Below, piece after piece: positions 56,430-64,000 of a stretch of 64,000 nt of DNA (positions are counted from its first letter, which is position 1; each line of letters opens with the position of its first letter). The notes under the pieces are model-generated. The model saw only the letters and a program-made list of their open reading frames with translations, made no database searches and had not been told where the DNA came from. The position numbers and the translations under genes are program-made. Source of the stretch: Devosia geojensis (lineage in GTDB: Bacteria; Pseudomonadota; Alphaproteobacteria; Rhizobiales; Devosiaceae); the NCBI RefSeq assembly GCF_000969415.1, contig NZ_JZEX01000108.1, positions 62,001 through 126,000 on the forward strand. The letters run 5' to 3'.

Positions 56430-57446
56430 TTATACGCGCAGCAGCGTCTTGATGGCGCGCCGTTCGTCCATGGCGCGGTAGCCTTCGGCCACCTCCGCCA
56501 GCGGCAGCTCCAGGTCGAAGACCTTGCCGGGATTGATCTTGCGCGTAAGGACGAGGTCCATGAGGTGCGGCAGGAAGCGGCGTACCGGGGCAGGGCCGCC
56601 CAACAGGTTCTTCTGCGAAAAGAACAGGAACTCGCCGTCGAGCTCGACGCCGTGCGGCACGCCGACGAATCCGATCGATCCGCCCGGCCGGGCGCAGTTG
56701 ATCGCCTGCAGCATGGATTCATTCGTGCCGACGCATTCGAGCACCGAGTCGGCGCCGACGTTCCCGGTCAGCTCCCTGATGCGGGCAACGCCAGCTTCGC
56801 CCCGCTCGGTGACGATATCGGTGGCGCCATATTCGAGAGCCAGCTCCTGGCGCGCCTTGTGGCGGCTCATGGCGATGATGCGCTCTGCGCCCATCTGCTT
56901 GGCCGAGAGCACGCCCATGAGGCCCACGGCGCCATCGCCGACCACGGCAACCGTCGAGCCGGGCTGCACGCGGGCGGCATCGGCAGCGAACCAGCCGGTG
57001 CCCAATACGTCGGAGACCGCGAGCAGGCTCGGGATCAGGTCTTCGGCAGGCATCTCGGCGGTTGCCACCAGCGTGCCGTCGGCATTGGGGACGCGGGCAT
57101 AGGGCGCCTGCGCGCCCGACATGAACTCGCGATGCTCGCACGATGACTGGAAGCCGCGCCGGCAGTGCGGGCAGGTGTTGTCGGACGTCGCGAACGAGCC
57201 GACCACGAACTGGCCGGGCTTGACGGTCTTGACCTCGCTGCCGACCTCGACGACCACGCCGCAGTATTCATGGCCCATGTGCTGGGGGTCATTGACGGGC
57301 TGAAGCCCGCGATAGGGCCAGAGGTCCGAACCACAGATGCAGGTGGCCGAGAGCTTGATGATGGCGTCGGTCGGCTCAAGGATCTCTGGCTCCGCGACGT
57401 CCTCGAAGCGAACGTCACCGGGAGCGTGCAGTACGGTAGCGCGCAT
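56430..57446 (-). CDS. Zinc-dependent alcohol dehydrogenase (MDR family)
   Basis: A 338-residue medium-chain dehydrogenase. Catalytic zinc ligands: Cys in ATCICGSD (about residue 37) and His-Glu in GHEYCG (about 59-60). The structural-zinc loop has NTCPHCRRGFQSSC, with only three of the usual four cysteines. The NAD(P) motif is VGDGAVGLMG. Substrate cannot be assigned; members act on alcohols, aldehydes and polyols. It stands alone, 226 bases after the cyclophilin-like gene. Confidence 0.85.
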   Translation of the reverse strand: MRATVLHAPGDVRFEDVAEPEILEPTDAIIKLSATCICGSDLWPYRGLQPVNDPQHMGHEYCGVVVEVGSEVKTVKPGQFVVGSFATSDNTCPHCRRGFQSSCEHREFMSGAQAPYARVPNADGTLVATAEMPAEDLIPSLLAVSDVLGTGWFAADAARVQPGSTVAVVGDGAVGLMGVLSAKQMGAERIIAMSRHKARQELALEYGATDIVTERGEAGVARIRELTGNVGADSVLECVGTNESMLQAINCARPGGSIGFVGVPHGVELDGEFLFFSQKNLLGGPAPVRRFLPHLMDLVLTRKINPGKVFDLELPLAEVAEGYRAMDERRAIKTLLRV

Positions 57447-57672
57447 TTTATACTCCAGTTATCTCGAAACCATGGGGCGATCTTGATGGAAGCGCCCCGT
57501 ACGCCCGGGTTCTCCTGCTCATGATGAGCGCGGGTCGTGGGCAGGCCTAAATCGAGTAGGGTGTGACTGTTCAGGTTTTCAGCCAGTCTCGAAACAGGAA
57601 TTCGCTCTTCGTGGCTGTCGAAGATGCGAAGCAGCATCTTCAGTAATTCTCTCATCTCCGCGGATTTTCTAT

Positions 57673-58140
57673 TTAGAGAGCTTCAATTCGAAGCGGGAAC
57701 TCGCCGCGGGTGAGCAAAGGTTCGAAGCCGTCGTCGAGCCGCCCGAGACGGATGAGGCCGCTGGACCAGCGGTAGCCGGCATAGAACAGGGCGAGGTTGC
57801 CCCACGGCGCGAAATAGCAGAGATCTCCGGGTTGCTCGTTGCCGAACGGTCCGCTGCTTTCCTCGGTGAGCTTGCGCGGCAGGTAGGCGATTTTCTCGTT
57901 GTTGGCGTAGTTGTCGATCGTCAGGTCCAGCGGCAGCATGGAATGGAAGTCGCGGGCCGAAGGATTGTCATAGAGGGTAGCGGTCATCGTCTGGCCGTTG
58001 AACGTCAGGCGCACTCTCATGTGTGTCGGCTCCTGGCTGGCCGGATCGCTATCCTGCTGCCCGTGGGCCAGCCCCTGTCCCACCGCTGCGGCGATGGCGG
58101 CACCGAGCAACAGGCGTCGATTGATGGACCGTTCTCTCAC
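57673..58140 (-). CDS. Exported cyclophilin-like fold protein
   Basis: A 155-residue protein from a GTG start after AAGGAA; an ATG 30 codons upstream (58230), after GGTGAG, is an alternative that would add an unusual arginine-rich extension. The N-terminus SINRRLLLGAAIAAAVGQG looks like a signal peptide, with a twin arginine weakly recalling the Tat motif. The body (MRVRLTFNGQTMTATLYDNP, later IAYLPRKL and PGDLCYFAPWGNLALFY) matches the bacterial cyclophilin-like domain, which is not a proven prolyl isomerase. Function unknown; homologues often accompany oxidoreductase genes. Confidence 0.7.
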   Translation of the reverse strand: MRERSINRRLLLGAAIAAAVGQGLAHGQQDSDPASQEPTHMRVRLTFNGQTMTATLYDNPSARDFHSMLPLDLTIDNYANNEKIAYLPRKLTEESSGPFGNEQPGDLCYFAPWGNLALFYAGYRWSSGLIRLGRLDDGFEPLLTRGEFPLRIEAL

Positions 58141-58392
58141 GGAAGATTCCTTGACCTGATCTCCATGCGACGAACGCCGGGAGCGAAAAACGCGGGGGAT
58201 GGTGAGGGTTGAGGAGACGATATAAGCCATGGGCGCTCACCGGATTAGCCGGTGCAATTCGCTTGGACCTATCGATCTCTGATATTAATCGACTGAGTGG
58301 TGGCAACCTTCGGGGGAGGCAGGAGCGGTCAGCCTCAAGGACTAGCAGGTCCGGCACGAGGCGGAGAGCGAGCTCGGCGAGGCTGTCCCTAC
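58141..58392 (-). promoter_or_regulatory. Intergenic region before the cyclophilin-like gene
   Basis: A 252-base gap. CACCGG (58238-58243) and CCGGTG (58249-58254) form a perfect inverted repeat with a 5-base spacer, next to an AT-rich stretch (ATATTAATCG, about 58280). This could be an operator for the minus-strand gene. No clear terminator for rmlA was found. Confidence 0.3.
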
Positions 58393-59280
58393 CTAAAAGA
58401 GGGCCTCTTCCATACCGGTCATGAGTACCTTCGCAAGGTAGGCGCCGTAGCGGCTCTTGCCCATGTTCGCGGCCAGATCGGCGAGCTGGTTGCGGCCGAT
58501 ATAGCCCATGCGGAAAGCGACTTCCTCCGGGCAGGCGATCTTGACGCTCTGGCGCTTTTCCAGGGTGCCGACGAACTCGGCGGCATCGAGCAGGCTTTCG
58601 GGCGTCCCCGTATCGAGCCAGGCGAACCCGCGCCCCAGCAGCTCGACCGAGAGCTGCCCGCGTTCCAGATAGACACGGTTGACGTCGGTTATTTCGAGCT
58701 CGCCGCGCGCGGACGGCTTGAGGTTGGCGGCGATGTCCACGACCTGCTCGTCGTAGAAATAGAGCCCGGTGACTGCCCAGTCCGACTTGGGGCGCTGCGG
58801 TTTTTCCTCGATCGAGACCGCCCGCATGTCCCTGTCGAACTCCACGACGCCATAGCGCTCGGGGTCGGCGACCTGATAGGCGAAAACCGTAGCTCCGGAC
58901 TTTCGGCGGGCCGCCGACTGCAGGCTGGTGGACAGCCCGTTGCCGTAGAAGATGTTGTCCCCGAGCACGAGAGCCGAAGGCTCACCTGCGACGAAATCGG
59001 CGCCTATGATGAACGCCTCGGCCAATCCGTTGGGACGCGGCTGCACCGCATAGCTCAGCGATATTCCCCAGTTCGAGCCGTCCCCGAGCAGGTCCATGAA
59101 GGCATCCTGATCCTTCGGTGTGGTGATGACGAGGATGTCGCTGATGCCGGCCAGCATCAGCGTGGTCAGCGGATAGTAGATCATCGGCTTGTCATAGACC
59201 GGCATCAGCTGCTTCGAGACTGCCCGGGTGATGGGATGAAGACGGGTGCCGTTGCCGCCGGCCAGAATGATGCCCTTCAT
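58393..59280 (-). CDS. rmlA: Glucose-1-phosphate thymidylyltransferase
   Basis: A 295-residue nucleotidyltransferase making dTDP-glucose from dTTP and glucose-1-phosphate, first step of dTDP-L-rhamnose synthesis. [20 protein letters not shown] is the nucleotide-binding signature; [11 protein letters not shown] and [11 protein letters not shown] are other RmlA landmarks. Length is typical (about 290). Its ATG follows the rmlD stop with no gap. Confidence 0.93.
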   Translation of the reverse strand: MKGIILAGGNGTRLHPITRAVSKQLMPVYDKPMIYYPLTTLMLAGISDILVITTPKDQDAFMDLLGDGSNWGISLSYAVQPRPNGLAEAFIIGADFVAGEPSALVLGDNIFYGNGLSTSLQSAARRKSGATVFAYQVADPERYGVVEFDRDMRAVSIEEKPQRPKSDWAVTGLYFYDEQVVDIAANLKPSARGELEITDVNRVYLERGQLSVELLGRGFAWLDTGTPESLLDAAEFVGTLEKRQSVKIACPEEVAFRMGYIGRNQLADLAANMGKSRYGAYLAKVLMTGMEEALF

Positions 59281-60186
59281 TTACGCGTCCTCTTCCAGCA
59301 GTGTGTCGGCGGCAATGAGCCACCGCACGACGGTGTTCGTCGATTGGTGCCAGTCGGGGAGGTACACTCCGTGGACCCGGCCGAGTTTGGCGTTGGACAG
59401 GATGGAGTTCGCCGGGCGGTGTGCGGCGGTCGGATAGTCGGATGACGCGATGCGCTCGATCGCGGCGCCGGGACCGCCATGACGGCCCGCGGCCGCAACG
59501 ATCTCGGCAGCGAAATCGGCCCAGCTCGCGATGCCAGCGCCGGTCATGTGGAAGGTGCCGCGCAGGTCCTCCTCCCGTGGGCGTTGCAGCAGGTTGCGCG
59601 CGACGGCAAGGACGCCGTCGGCAAGATCGAGGGCGGAGGTCGGCGAACCCACCTGGTCGCATACGACCCGCAACGTCGGGCGGTCCTTTGCCAGCCGCAG
59701 CATGGTCTTGAGGAAGTTCCTGCCGAATGGCGAATAGACCCATGCCGTCCGTAGAATAGCGTGGTTTGCGGTTGTCGCCCGAACCACCCGTTCGCCGGCC
59801 AGCTTCGATGCGCCATAGACGCCGAGCGGAAGCGGCGGGTCGTCTTCGTCGTACGGTTCGCTCTTGGTGCCTTCGAACACGTAGTCGGTGGAGATGTGGA
59901 TGAGGGGGATACCCAGGGCCGCGACCGATTGCGCCACGGCCGCGGCGCCCTCCCGGTTGACGGCGTAGGCGAGGTCCGGCTCGCTCTCGGCCCTATCGAC
60001 GCCGGTATAGGCGGCGGCCGAAATCACCAGATCCGGCGCGACGGCCTGCAGGCACCGGTACACCGTTTCGGGCTGCGTCAGGTCAAGATCCGGCCGGCCG
60101 CAGGGTATGATCGCCATGTCATGCGGCGCGCGTTCACTGAGCGCCATCGCCAGTTGCCCCTGTCGTCCGGTGACTGCGATCCGCAT
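59281..60186 (-). CDS. rmlD: dTDP-4-dehydrorhamnose reductase
   Basis: A 301-residue extended-SDR reductase for the last step of dTDP-L-rhamnose synthesis. GRQGQLAMAL is the RmlD version of the Gly-rich loop; ISTDYVFEG and YGASKLAGE supply the catalytic Ser/Thr and Tyr-x-x-x-Lys. Start MRIAVTG overlaps the rmlB stop by one base. Confidence 0.92.
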   Translation of the reverse strand: MRIAVTGRQGQLAMALSERAPHDMAIIPCGRPDLDLTQPETVYRCLQAVAPDLVISAAAYTGVDRAESEPDLAYAVNREGAAAVAQSVAALGIPLIHISTDYVFEGTKSEPYDEDDPPLPLGVYGASKLAGERVVRATTANHAILRTAWVYSPFGRNFLKTMLRLAKDRPTLRVVCDQVGSPTSALDLADGVLAVARNLLQRPREEDLRGTFHMTGAGIASWADFAAEIVAAAGRHGGPGAAIERIASSDYPTAAHRPANSILSNAKLGRVHGVYLPDWHQSTNTVVRWLIAADTLLEEDA

Positions 60187-61259
60187 CACGGCACCGCCAC
60201 CAGCGACGGCTGGGACAACAATCCGAGGCGCTGCCGGTCGTAGCGGACCCTCAGGGGATCCCACCACCAGCTGTTGCCCAGATACCATTCCACCGTGCGC
60301 TCGATGCCGCTGTCGAAGCTCTCCTCCGCCCGCCAGCCGAGTTCCGTCTCGAGCTTGGTGGCATCGATGGCGTAGCGCGCATCGTGCCCCGGGCGGTTGG
60401 CGACGAAGGTGATGCGCTCGCTGTGGGACCGGCCGTTGGGGGCCAGCGCGTCGAGCACGTCGCAGATCCTGCGGACGACGTCGATGTTGCGCCGCTCGTT
60501 GCGCCCGCCGATATTGTAGGTTTCTCCGACGCGCCCCCGCTCGATGACCATGTCGAGCGCGCGGACATGATCGTCGACGAACAGCCAGTCGCGCACGTTC
60601 TCGCCGCGCCCGTAGACCGGCAGCGCCCGTCCTTCCATTGCGTTGAGGATGGTCAGGGGGATGAGCTTTTCGGGAAACTGGTAGGGCCCGTAGTTGTTCG
60701 AGCAGTTGGAAACGATAATCGGCAGGCCGTAGGTGCGCGCCCAGGCCCGCGCGAGATGGTCGGAAGCCGCCTTGCTGGCGGAATAGGGGGAGCTCGGATC
60801 GTAGGCCGTCCGCTCCGAGAAAAGGCCATCTGCGCCAAGCGAGCCGTAGACCTCGTCGGTTGAAACATGAAGGACCCGGAACTGCTCCTGCTCGGCCGGC
60901 GTGAGCCCCGCATGGTATTCGCGTGCGACGTCCAGCAGCACGAAGGTGCCGAGGACGTTGGTACGCAAGAAGTCCTCGGCATGAGAGATCGAACGGTCCA
61001 CATGGCTTTCGGCGGCCAGGTGCATGACGCGCTGCGGCCGAAAGCTCTCGAACGCTGCCGCCATGGCGGACCGGTCCCCGATGTCGGCCTTGAGGAAACG
61101 ATAGTTGCGACGCCCCCTGACGCTCGCGAGGGATGCGAGGTTCCCCGCATAGGTCAGCTTGTCGACGTTGAGCACCTCGTAGCCCTGCTCGAGAACGAGC
61201 CGGCGGACCAGTGCCGAACCGATGAACCCCGCGCCGCCGGTGATGAGGACACGCATCAT
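60186..61259 (-). CDS. rmlB: dTDP-glucose 4,6-dehydratase
   Basis: A 357-residue extended-SDR enzyme for the second step. [12 protein letters not shown] is the NAD motif; [12 protein letters not shown] and [11 protein letters not shown] hold the catalytic Thr-Asp-Glu and Tyr-x-x-x-Lys. [15 protein letters not shown] is highly conserved in RmlB. Start MMRVLITG overlaps the rmlC stop by ATGA. Confidence 0.93.
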   Translation of the reverse strand: MMRVLITGGAGFIGSALVRRLVLEQGYEVLNVDKLTYAGNLASLASVRGRRNYRFLKADIGDRSAMAAAFESFRPQRVMHLAAESHVDRSISHAEDFLRTNVLGTFVLLDVAREYHAGLTPAEQEQFRVLHVSTDEVYGSLGADGLFSERTAYDPSSPYSASKAASDHLARAWARTYGLPIIVSNCSNNYGPYQFPEKLIPLTILNAMEGRALPVYGRGENVRDWLFVDDHVRALDMVIERGRVGETYNIGGRNERRNIDVVRRICDVLDALAPNGRSHSERITFVANRPGHDARYAIDATKLETELGWRAEESFDSGIERTVEWYLGNSWWWDPLRVRYDRQRLGLLSQPSLVAVP

Positions 61260-61828
61260 CCACGCTCCATCGCGGCGTCGAGGGAAGTGACCAGCTCCCG
61301 CAGGCGCGGATGCCTGCGGTCCTTGGGCGAAAGCAGGCCGGAATCGGCGATGCTGGGCCAGGCGATGCCGATATCGGGGTCGTCCCAGGCGGCGCCCGCA
61401 TCGTGGGAGGGACTGTAGTATTGCGTGACCTTGTAGCTGACGAGGGTATCGGGCGTCAGCGTGCAGAAGCCGTGCAGGAATCCCGGCGGCACCCAGAGCT
61501 GGTTGCCGGCCTCGGCTGTCAATGTCAGGCCGAGCCACCTGCCGTAGCTCGGCGAGCCCTCGCGGATGTCGACGGCGACATCGAAGATGGCGCCCGAAAG
61601 GCAGCGCACCAGCTTGCCCTGTTCAAAGGGGGCCGTCTGGAAATGCAGGCCCCGCACCGTGCCCGGCGCCCGGCTGAGCGACTGGTTCTCCTGCACGAAG
61701 GTTACCCGCGCCACCTCGTCCCGGAACCATCGGTCGCGGAACGTTTCGGAAAAGTACCCCCGGTCGTCCACGTGCCTGTCTGGGGTGATTTCGACGACCC
61801 CCGCGAGGGGCAAGGCATTCGCTTTCAT
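61256..61828 (-). CDS. rmlC: dTDP-4-dehydrorhamnose 3,5-epimerase
   Basis: A 190-residue cupin-fold epimerase. RGLHFQ (His about residue 63), KLVRC, and the conserved VPPGFLHGF are RmlC hallmarks; [10 protein letters not shown] marks the N-terminus. The start at MKANAL is nine bases after GGAG; an ATG two codons upstream is very close to that site. Third step of rhamnose synthesis and first gene of the rml operon. Confidence 0.92.
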   Translation of the reverse strand: MKANALPLAGVVEITPDRHVDDRGYFSETFRDRWFRDEVARVTFVQENQSLSRAPGTVRGLHFQTAPFEQGKLVRCLSGAIFDVAVDIREGSPSYGRWLGLTLTAEAGNQLWVPPGFLHGFCTLTPDTLVSYKVTQYYSPSHDAGAAWDDPDIGIAWPSIADSGLLSPKDRRHPRLRELVTSLDAAMERG

Positions 61829-61841
61829 GACCATTACTCCC

Positions 61842-63500
61842 TCAATGGGTGACCCCGGCCAGCTGCGTATCCGGCAAGCTCGTCCGTGCCGGCCTCACCG
61901 ACGTTGCCGGGCGGCGCGCCTCCGCCCGCGACAGGTAGTCGGCGTGGCGCAGGGCCAGAGCCAGAAGCGTAAAAGTGGGATTTGCGCTCCCCGCCGACGG
62001 GAACACCGCCGCGCTCATGACGCTGAGATTGGGGATGTCGTGGCAGACCAGATCGGGGTCGACGATGGAGCTGGTCGCGTCTGTCCCCATGCGGGCGGTC
62101 CCCGACGGATGGGCGTAGTCCACCGCCACCTCGGCAATGCTGCCGTCCGGGTCCCGGCAGGGCGCGATCCAGTCCAGCGGCATCCGTCGATCGAGCTCAT
62201 GGCGCGACCAGTAGCCGGCGAGCCTCCGTGCGGCGGCGCGCAGCGTCCGCTCGTCCGCCTTCATCGGCCGCCAAGCCACCCGTGCTCTCGGCAGCCCAAG
62301 CGCGTCGCGTTGCGCGCTCAAGGTTATCATATTGCGCTCGTCGGGAACCTGTTCGGCGCAGATCTCGAGGTGTATCGGCACCTCGGGCGACAGAAACAAC
62401 TGGTGCCTTGCGTAGTGCCACCATGCCAAGCGCGCCATCGAGGGCAATTGGCGGGCGATTCCGGACGCGTGACCGATGCCGAAGTCGCCCGTCTGCAAGC
62501 TGCGCGCCGCCGTTTTGATGGAGTCGAGCGCGGTATCCGCGAAATCCATGGTGAAATAGGCGAAGGCGCCGGCCACCCGCTCGCGGCCTTGTACCGCCGG
62601 TGTCAGCTCAAGGTGCAGGCTGCGCCTCGTTCCTTTGTGGAACCTGTAGGCGCAGAACCGGTTGCTGAACACCGTATCCCGGCGTGACACGCGCGCGACG
62701 CGCACATTGATGTGGTCCTGCAGGTAGCGGCCGAGGGCAGGGGCGCGCGCAAAGGCGTTGTCACCGGTTTTGGCCTTGATCCAGAGCAGCAACCGGGTAG
62801 CTTCGATGGTTCCCGCCGCGAGCACGAAGCGATCGGCGCGAACGGTCAGTTCGCGCCCGACGCTGTTGCGCGCGATAACGCTCGAGAGCCTCCCGCTTTC
62901 GCTGTCCGGCTCGAAGTCGCAGACCGTGGCATGGAGCCAGATCTCGACGTTCGATGCGGCGCGCAGCTCGGCGCCGAGAACGTGCGCCAGGTTGCAATTG
63001 CGCAGCTTCGGCCATTTGGCCATGCGCGCGGTAAAGTCGGGATCGTTGCGCGGCACGATGGCGTCCTTGTCGAGATCGGCGAGCGCCGCCTCGTCGTAGG
63101 AACCGCCGTCGATCCCGAACATGTTTTCGATTTCGCCGTGATATCTCTGAAGGTCCTCTATCGCGAACGGCCACTCGGGCAGTTCCGGCACGCGGTTGCG
63201 CGTTTCACCGATCGATATCGGCAGCATGCGACCGCCCCATCGCGTGGAGCTCCCGCCGAGGCCCCGATAGTGGCCGGTCATGGCGCGGGTGTAGCGACCG
63301 GAAACGTCCTCCAGTCGATTGAGCTCGTGCACCAACTGATCGAAAGCCCTGCCGCCGCTTTCCAGGACGATGACGCGCTGTCCCGACCTCGCCAGCCGTC
63401 TGGCTGCGGTCAGGCCCGCCATGCCGGCCCCGATGACGCAGACTGAAGCCTGGAGCGAAGTAGGGGCTTCGGCATGACTCAAAAGGTCGAACACGGCCAT
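61842..63500 (-). CDS. GMC-family FAD oxidoreductase
   Basis: A 552-residue flavoprotein. The FAD motif VIGAGMAGLTAARRL is near residue 23; HYRGLGGSSTRWGGR is the second GMC-type FAD signature; the C-terminal HPSGTARMG and ANPTFTLLALALRHADYL contain the active-site His region and final FAD motif. It lies 13 bases before rmlC on the same strand, so it is probably first in the same operon. It may oxidise a sugar or alcohol in polysaccharide synthesis; inference only. Confidence 0.82.
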   Translation of the reverse strand: MAVFDLLSHAEAPTSLQASVCVIGAGMAGLTAARRLARSGQRVIVLESGGRAFDQLVHELNRLEDVSGRYTRAMTGHYRGLGGSSTRWGGRMLPISIGETRNRVPELPEWPFAIEDLQRYHGEIENMFGIDGGSYDEAALADLDKDAIVPRNDPDFTARMAKWPKLRNCNLAHVLGAELRAASNVEIWLHATVCDFEPDSESGRLSSVIARNSVGRELTVRADRFVLAAGTIEATRLLLWIKAKTGDNAFARAPALGRYLQDHINVRVARVSRRDTVFSNRFCAYRFHKGTRRSLHLELTPAVQGRERVAGAFAYFTMDFADTALDSIKTAARSLQTGDFGIGHASGIARQLPSMARLAWWHYARHQLFLSPEVPIHLEICAEQVPDERNMITLSAQRDALGLPRARVAWRPMKADERTLRAAARRLAGYWSRHELDRRMPLDWIAPCRDPDGSIAEVAVDYAHPSGTARMGTDATSSIVDPDLVCHDIPNLSVMSAAVFPSAGSANPTFTLLALALRHADYLSRAEARRPATSVRPARTSLPDTQLAGVTH

Positions 63501-63547
63501 GTGGCCCTCCGTCGATACCTGCCCCCCGCCAGCGAGGCGTTGCGCCC

Positions 63548-64000
63548 TCAGGACAAGAGCATGGAGCTTCCGCCGCCGCTGTCGCGATAGACGGCCGCCG
63601 CTTCCGTTCGGTTGTGCGTGCCAAGCTTGGTGATGATGTTGTGCAGGTGGATCTTGACGGTGTGCTCCGACAGGTTGAGGTCGGAGGCGATGGATTTGTT
63701 CTGCAACCCGCGCGACACCATCGCCAGAACCTGCCGTTCTCTCTTGGTCAGATAGCTGAGGCAGTCGGGGCCGGGCTTGATTGACGGACGGGGCGGAGCG
63801 GGCGTGACTTCGGCCGGGCTCGGAAAGGTTTGCTCGTCCTGCACCAGGTGCCTCGGGTAGTAGTCTCCGCCCCGCATCATCAGCGCGATGATCGGGGTGA
63901 GCTGGTCGAGCTTGGCCTGCATCGGCAATACGCCGCGGATGATCTTCGAGGTCTGGAGCTGGCGGATTGTCTCGGCATCGAGCGGGTGAACCCCGGCCAT
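63548..64000 (-). CDS. LuxR/NarL-type response regulator, C-terminal part
   Basis: At least 150 residues; the frame runs to the window edge and the beginning (receiver domain) is cut off. A LuxR-type HTH occupies about the last 70 residues: LTKRERQVLAMVSRGLQNKS and LNLSEHTVKIHLHNIITKLG. The N-terminal part (IRGVLPMQAKLDQLTPIIALM) looks like the final helix of a receiver domain plus a proline-rich linker. Close to the rml/GMC operon, so it may govern exopolysaccharide genes; inference. Confidence 0.8.
   Translation of the reverse strand: MAGVHPLDAETIRQLQTSKIIRGVLPMQAKLDQLTPIIALMMRGGDYYPRHLVQDEQTFPSPAEVTPAPPRPSIKPGPDCLSYLTKRERQVLAMVSRGLQNKSIASDLNLSEHTVKIHLHNIITKLGTHNRTEAAAVYRDSGGGSSMLLS

Noticed and set aside
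59281-61401. 706-residue apparent fusion frame including RmlD
   Set aside because: The N-terminal 405 residues are the wrong frame of rmlB and rmlC; RmlD starts at 60186 with a proper Gly-rich motif.

Overview
The window is a GC-rich, gene-dense chromosome-like stretch of an alphaproteobacterium. The stacked ABC importers, FCD-type GntR regulators, non-phosphorylative sugar-acid enzymes and gene style fit Hyphomicrobiales (Rhizobiaceae/Devosiaceae-like); this placement is inference from content only. I see no tRNA, rRNA, IS element, CRISPR array or origin.

Layout. 1-2933: end of a glycoside hydrolase gene, a MalK/UgpC-type ATPase and an MFS transporter. 2934-7673 (minus): ssuA-ssuC-ssuB, a DszA/NtaA-type flavin monooxygenase and an FMN reductase, i.e. 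an organosulfur scavenging operon. 7858-21729: a carbohydrate locus. A minus operon (IlvD-type dehydratase, amidohydrolase/lactonase, DapA-type aldolase or dehydratase, SDR) is divergent from a Gfo/Idh oxidoreductase and a GntR regulator; a GH39 glycosidase is divergent from an Opp-type importer. Both divergent promoter regions carry copies of one motif, TTRTCRATAA. 21876-29128 (minus): a second Opp/Dpp importer with a fused double ATPase, a class V aminotransferase and a GntR regulator. 29415-34965 (plus): an RpiR/SIS regulator, an Fe3+/AfuABC-type importer and a histidine phosphatase. 34983-42906: KdgD, a UxuA-like dehydratase and a GntR regulator, divergent from a third Opp-type importer. 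42960-56166 (minus): an approximately 12 kb run with a fourth Opp importer, two tandem DUF6282-like amidohydrolases, an allantoinase-like enzyme, a soluble GAF histidine kinase and a LuxR response regulator, then an MFS permease. 56430-58140: a zinc alcohol dehydrogenase and an exported cyclophilin-like protein. 58393-63500: rmlC-rmlB-rmlD-rmlA for dTDP-L-rhamnose with a GMC oxidoreductase just upstream; 63548-64000 is the end of a LuxR-type regulator.

How it works together. The window is mostly a catabolic uptake region: each importer sits with its own regulator and, in most cases, enzymes for the imported compound. The most unusual units are the Opp/DUF6282/allantoinase/two-component operon and the GntR-controlled oligosaccharide import, hydrolysis and oxidation locus. 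In four of the five complete importer operons that begin with a peptide- or iron-type binding protein, a strong hairpin lies in the gap between the binding-protein gene and the next gene.
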